Shown here in pieces: positions 6,016 to 8,422 of a stretch of 8,422 bases of DNA. A program made the position numbers and the translations under genes. The notes beneath the pieces were generated by a model that worked only from the letters and a program-made list of their open reading frames with translations, was not told the DNA's origin and ran no database searches. The stretch's first letter is position 1, and each line of letters starts with the position of its first letter. The DNA comes from Oscillospiraceae bacterium (lineage in GTDB: Bacteria > Bacillota > Clostridia > Oscillospirales > Acutalibacteraceae): positions 1-8,422 of the forward strand of contig JAQXLO010000198.1 of the NCBI GenBank assembly GCA_029012165.1. Reading direction: 5' to 3'.

Positions 6016-7101
6016 TTACAGCAACCAAAGCAGGTACGAAATCAGGAACGCCGCCGCACCGACAATGCCCGTCAGTGCAATTCGCCACTTCATCAAAGCG
6101 CTCTTGTCCAGCGGTAGGTCGCCGACAAGCTTGCCTGTCTGCCCGTTCATGGCGAAGGTGTATTTCTTGCCGTTCCAGCTTGTGTTCAGGATCCAAACGG
6201 GGTACAGAGCGTACTTTGCATTGGTGTTGAACAGGCGTACCCCCGAGTATTCGGGTGTTACGGTGACGTAGCCCTGCACGGTGGACTGGAACGCCTGCTC
6301 GGTACTGGTCTTGATGCGTTCGTTTGCACGCAAAATACTTTGTTCGGCGTCCACGTCGTATTTGTCGGCGAGATAACCGGCAAGATACGCCGTTTGGAAA
6401 TCGACCGCCTGCGAGAAATCGAACGGCTCGATGGATTCCATCAGGTCATTCTCGATTTTGGACGAACCGTCTACGGGAACCCCGGAAAAGCCGAGCGAGC
6501 CGCTGCGCCAAATGGAGTAGTAATCGGTTTTCGTATAGTTATAGTCGCTGTCGCTCCAGTGGGAAGTGCGGGTCGCCTTGTAGCGGATGTCGGCGTTGGC
6601 GTCAGCGTCAAAGAGCCAGAACGGGACATAGATGCCCTTGATTTCGTCGATGTGGTTGGCATCCTTGAACACCTTGGGCAAGAGCCTTTTTCCCTGATAG
6701 TGTTTTTTCAGCGCTTCCTTTGCGGCTTTTTTGTCCAGCTTAAAGGGGATAACGTAGTCGGGCTTGAGTGCGCCGGAGAACTGTCCCATCATCACGACGG
6801 GATTGCCGCAGAACGGACAGGAGGTAGCGCCGGTTGTCTCGTCGCCGACGATTTCGCCGCCGCACGATTTACATACATAGGTGCGCAAGCCGTCCGTTTC
6901 GCCGCTTTCCCATTCGTTGCCCGCTGTCGATTCCCACTGCATATCGTCCGCCGGCTCATTTTTGAGCTGTTCGTCGAGTGCGGCGAGCGCCTGCATTTCA
7001 AACTCCGTATCGCAATACGGACATTTCATTTTTTGTGCTGAGCTGTCGAAGCTGATGGCTCCGCCGCAACACGGACACTTATATTCTTGTAACACTGCCA
7101 A
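6016..7101 (-). CDS. Membrane-anchored double zinc-ribbon protein (TFIIB-type, YdjG-like)
   Basis: A 361-aa protein from a TTG start at 7101. Ribbon 1 uses Cys9, Cys11/12, Cys27 and Cys30 (CPCCGG ... CPYC); ribbon 2 uses Cys77, Cys80, Cys95 and Cys98 (CKSCGG ... CPFCG). A central alpha/beta region (about 110-335) contains VIPFKLDKKAA, YVPFWLFDA and YPVWILNTSW. The C-terminal hydrophobic segment (341-361) ends the protein, making it tail-anchored with the ribbons in the cytoplasm. AGGTGA (7107-7112) sits 5 nt before the TTG; the GTG at 7110 overlaps that site and is less likely. Proteins of this type are sometimes mislabelled as PriA-like helicases, but no helicase motif is present. B. subtilis YdjG has a similar plan and, with YdjH, is membrane-bound and recruits YdjI and PspA. 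The stop lies 14 nt before the TPM start, so translation is probably coupled. Confidence 0.82.
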   Translation of the reverse strand: MAVLQEYKCPCCGGAISFDSSAQKMKCPYCDTEFEMQALAALDEQLKNEPADDMQWESTAGNEWESGETDGLRTYVCKSCGGEIVGDETTGATSCPFCGNPVVMMGQFSGALKPDYVIPFKLDKKAAKEALKKHYQGKRLLPKVFKDANHIDEIKGIYVPFWLFDADANADIRYKATRTSHWSDSDYNYTKTDYYSIWRSGSLGFSGVPVDGSSKIENDLMESIEPFDFSQAVDFQTAYLAGYLADKYDVDAEQSILRANERIKTSTEQAFQSTVQGYVTVTPEYSGVRLFNTNAKYALYPVWILNTSWNGKKYTFAMNGQTGKLVGDLPLDKSALMKWRIALTGIVGAAAFLISYLLWLL

Positions 7102-7106
7102 ATATA

Positions 7107-7112
7107 TCACCT
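7107..7112 (-). promoter_or_regulatory. Ribosome binding site deciding a TTG start
   Basis: AGGTGA on the minus strand is 5 nt from the TTG at 7101-7099 and about 11 nt from a later GTG at 7095. It overlaps the GTG at 7110. The TTG start gives the N-terminus MAVLQEYKCPCC, putting the first zinc ribbon immediately at the N-terminus. Confidence 0.6.
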
Positions 7113-7123
7113 CATTGTGTTAC

Positions 7124-7153
7124 GACAGCGCCGCACGAGTGTACGGCGCTGTC
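7124..7153 (-). other. Intercistronic hairpin between the DUF4428 and YdjG-like genes
   Basis: A perfect 10-bp stem (GACAGCGCCG, 7124-7133, with CGGCGCTGTC, 7144-7153) has a 10-nt loop that can add CAC/GTG pairing. On neither strand does a T-tract follow, so it is not a standard terminator. It ends about 12 nt before the AGGTGA site of the next gene. It may be an mRNA processing or stability element that sets different levels of the two proteins within the operon. Confidence 0.55.
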
Positions 7154-7168
7154 TGAAAAAGTCGGGAT

Positions 7169-8203
7169 TCAGCGCATATCGTTTCCGTCGATCGGGTCGC
7201 CGCAGTTGGGGCAGAAGCGGGGCGGCTGTTCTCCGGGGTTCGGCATCCAGCCGCACTTGTCACAGCGGACGGTGCGGGTTGCCTGTGTCTGCGCTCTCGG
7301 TGCGCCGCAGCTTTGGCAGAAGCCGCCGCTGTTTTGCGTGCCGCAGTTCGGGCAGAACCAAGCGCCGCCCATAGCGGGAGCACCCTGCTGCATACCGCCG
7401 AAAGCGGCGCCGACAGCGCCTGCCGCCGCAGCGCCGAAGCCTGTCGGCTGTGCATAGGGCTGTTGTGCGTAGGGCTGACCCTGCGGTGCATAGGGCTGAC
7501 CCTGCTGTGCATAGGGCTGTGCAGTCTGTGCATATCCCTGTGCGCCTTGGGCAAACGCCGGCTGTCCGTAGGACTGCTGGGCGTAGCCGGGCTGTGCGCC
7601 GAATGCCGTCGTGGTGCCCAGCAGTGCGTCACGCATAGCGTACGCTGTTTGTTCCAGACTGCGATACGCCTCGCTGTAGCGGCTGTCGGGTTTATTGCCG
7701 TTGTCGAGGTCGATGTTGATTTCGTTGAACCACGGAGAGTTCACGAGGATTTGCACCTGAAAATCGTAGCTGTATTCATAGCGAGGCGGATTGTAACGCA
7801 CGCTCTTGCCGTCGGGCATTTCCTGATACACTTCGTCTCTATCCTCTTGGATGTCTACGTTGCAGGCGGTGACCTGCGAAAGCTGGATGATATCGGGGTT
7901 GTCGTCACGCCAGTTGGTGCGGGAGGTGACGATGAATGCGCCGGCGGCATCGTCGATGTAGATTTTTTTGGTAAAACCGAGCGTGCGTGTCGGCTGGAAG
8001 GAGGCAAGCTTTTGGCGGTTTTCCTCACGGTAGGCAAGCTGTTGCTTGATGTCCGCCAATGTGGTACGTTTTCTGCCGGTAAAGAAGGGGGAAAGCTTTG
8101 CGTTGCAATCCTTGCAAATGTTGCCGTCCTCGACCTTGCGGTTGCCGAGCAGACCGATTTTTTCGCCGCAGATATCACAGAATTTTTTATCGAACAGTCC
8201 CAT
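7169..8203 (-). CDS. DUF4428 protein with Q/P/Y/A-rich linker and C-terminal zinc ribbons
   Basis: A 344-aa, apparently cytoplasmic protein. The N-terminal DUF4428 zinc finger uses Cys9, Cys12, Cys30 and Cys33 (CDICGEKIG ... CKDC). A folded domain follows at about 75-170 (IYIDDAAGAFIV, VTACNVDIQED, NPPRYEYSYDFQVQI, SPWFNEINIDL). Residues 203-258 form a low-complexity linker of QPYAQQG-type units, then an Ala/Gly-rich stretch (258-281). Two zinc ribbons close it: Cys284/287/296/299 and Cys314/317/331/334. The last ribbon, RCDKCGW...PPRFCPNCGD...ND, closely matches the end of the neighbouring upstream protein. AAGGAG (8213-8218) is 9 nt before the ATG, and the spacing to the upstream stop is 21 nt. 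The plan suggests an adaptor that clusters or binds partners of the SPFH/YdjG-like complex. No enzymatic motif is visible. Confidence 0.82.
   Translation of the reverse strand: MGLFDKKFCDICGEKIGLLGNRKVEDGNICKDCNAKLSPFFTGRKRTTLADIKQQLAYREENRQKLASFQPTRTLGFTKKIYIDDAAGAFIVTSRTNWRDDNPDIIQLSQVTACNVDIQEDRDEVYQEMPDGKSVRYNPPRYEYSYDFQVQILVNSPWFNEINIDLDNGNKPDSRYSEAYRSLEQTAYAMRDALLGTTTAFGAQPGYAQQSYGQPAFAQGAQGYAQTAQPYAQQGQPYAPQGQPYAQQPYAQPTGFGAAAAGAVGAAFGGMQQGAPAMGGAWFCPNCGTQNSGGFCQSCGAPRAQTQATRTVRCDKCGWMPNPGEQPPRFCPNCGDPIDGNDMR
7451..7519 (-). repeat. In-frame 21-bp tandem repeats coding QPYAQQG-type heptads
   Basis: Two adjacent 21-nt units (7466-7486 and 7487-7507) differ at only two positions. They are flanked by partial copies starting at 7451 and 7508, all sharing TGCATAGGGCTG or TGCGTAGGGCTG on the plus strand. 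They encode QPYAQQG/QPYAPQG-like heptads within residues 229-252 of the DUF4428 protein. Units are a multiple of three, so changes in copy number would keep the frame. Confidence 0.8.
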
Positions 8204-8224
8204 AATTATTTTCTCCTTAAATGA

Positions 8225-8422
8225 TTAGGATTTGTCGTTTTCATCGAACAGGTCGCCGCATTCGGGGCAGAATTTCGGGGGATTCTTGGGGTCGGCGGGC
8301 TGCCAGCCGCACTTGTCGCAACGGTACAGCGGAGCGCCCTCCGGTTTTTTCGCACCGCAGTTGGGGCAGAATTTACCCTTGTTGACAGCGCCGCAGGCAC
8401 AGGTCCAGCCTTCGGGTTCGGC
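8225..8422 (-). CDS. C-terminal end of a zinc-ribbon protein, probably SPFH-domain/YdjI-like (partial)
   Basis: The frame is open through the right edge and ends with TAA at 8225-8227; 65 codons are visible. They encode two zinc ribbons: WTCACG...GKFCPNCG (Cys8, Cys10, Cys19 and Cys22 of the visible part) and YRCDKCGW...PPKFCPECGDLFDEND (Cys35, Cys38, Cys52 and Cys55). This double-ribbon ending, with the GW and DEND signatures, is characteristic of Firmicute SPFH-domain ('virion core protein'-labelled) proteins such as B. subtilis YdjI. The SPFH domain itself would be to the right of the window and is not seen. The DUF4428 gene starts 21 nt downstream, so the two are cotranscribed. Identification rests on the tail and on the neighbours. 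Any protein ending in the same ribbons is an alternative. Confidence 0.65.
   Translation of the reverse strand, partial: AEPEGWTCACGAVNKGKFCPNCGAKKPEGAPLYRCDKCGWQPADPKNPPKFCPECGDLFDENDKS

Noticed and set aside
6016..7101. PriA/primosomal helicase label for the zinc-ribbon protein
   Set aside because: Only the zinc ribbons recall PriA. No Walker or other helicase motifs are present, and the protein ends in a membrane segment.
7451..7540. CRISPR-like short repeats
   Set aside because: The 21-bp units are contiguous, without unique spacers, lie inside a coding frame and encode heptads, so this is a coding tandem repeat.
7313..8224. Plus-strand open frame (303 codons) opposite the DUF4428 gene
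   Set aside because: It is made of repetitive Cys/Leu/Arg-rich sequence mirroring the repeats on the other strand. The minus strand has clear zinc-finger domains.
8206..8400. Minus-strand frame starting at 8400, rich in Arg/Ala/Pro
   Set aside because: The neighbouring frame, open through the right edge and ending at 8225, encodes two textbook zinc ribbons. The Arg-rich frame is its shadow.
8225..8422. Viral or prophage origin suggested by the 'virion core protein' label of similar proteins
   Set aside because: That label comes from distant similarity. The neighbours are bacterial envelope proteins and no phage gene is visible.

Overview
The window looks like a chromosomal segment of a Gram-positive clostridium, most likely an Oscillospiraceae/Ruminococcaceae-type gut Firmicute. 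This is an inference from the strong AGGAGG-type ribosome binding sites, TATAAT/TTGACA promoters, GC-rich genes with AT-rich spacers, and protein families typical of that group. No RNA gene, CRISPR array, transposase or phage gene is visible.

Left end (1-174): a well-formed leftward sigma-A promoter sits inside a near-perfect palindrome and drives a gene beyond the left edge through a leader that can form hairpins. A hairpin terminator at 131-160 closes the leftward two-gene operon next to it.

Segment 175-2379 (minus strand): a polytopic membrane protein with a degenerate CPBP (CAAX-protease-like) motif is followed by a secreted subtilisin-family (S8) protease with an intact catalytic triad. 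The AT-rich spacer 2380-2544 carries divergent promoters. The plus-strand gene 2545-3552 is an Ntn-hydrolase of the choloylglycine hydrolase/C45 type with the Cys-Arg-Asp catalytic spacing conserved, and it ends at a strong terminator. It converges on a small minus-strand lipoprotein gene (3674-4105).

Segment 4193-8422 (minus strand, entering from the right edge): five closely spaced genes ending at a perfect 10-bp-stem terminator. In transcription order they are: the C-terminal end of a zinc-ribbon protein of the SPFH/'virion core' (YdjI-like) type; a DUF4428 protein with a repetitive Q/P/Y/A linker and C-terminal zinc ribbons; a membrane-anchored double zinc-ribbon protein (YdjG-like); a TPM-domain membrane protein (YdjH-like); and a small DUF6935-like protein. 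In Bacillus subtilis, ydjG, ydjH and ydjI share an operon with pspA, and YdjG/H/I tether PspA to the membrane during envelope stress. I therefore read this as an expanded, rearranged relative of that module, with two extra proteins and with any pspA outside the window. This is the most interesting part of the window.

The genes appear to centre on the cell envelope: membrane-stress scaffolding, exported proteolysis, a lipoprotein and an amidase-like enzyme. The link between the two halves of the window is proximity only.
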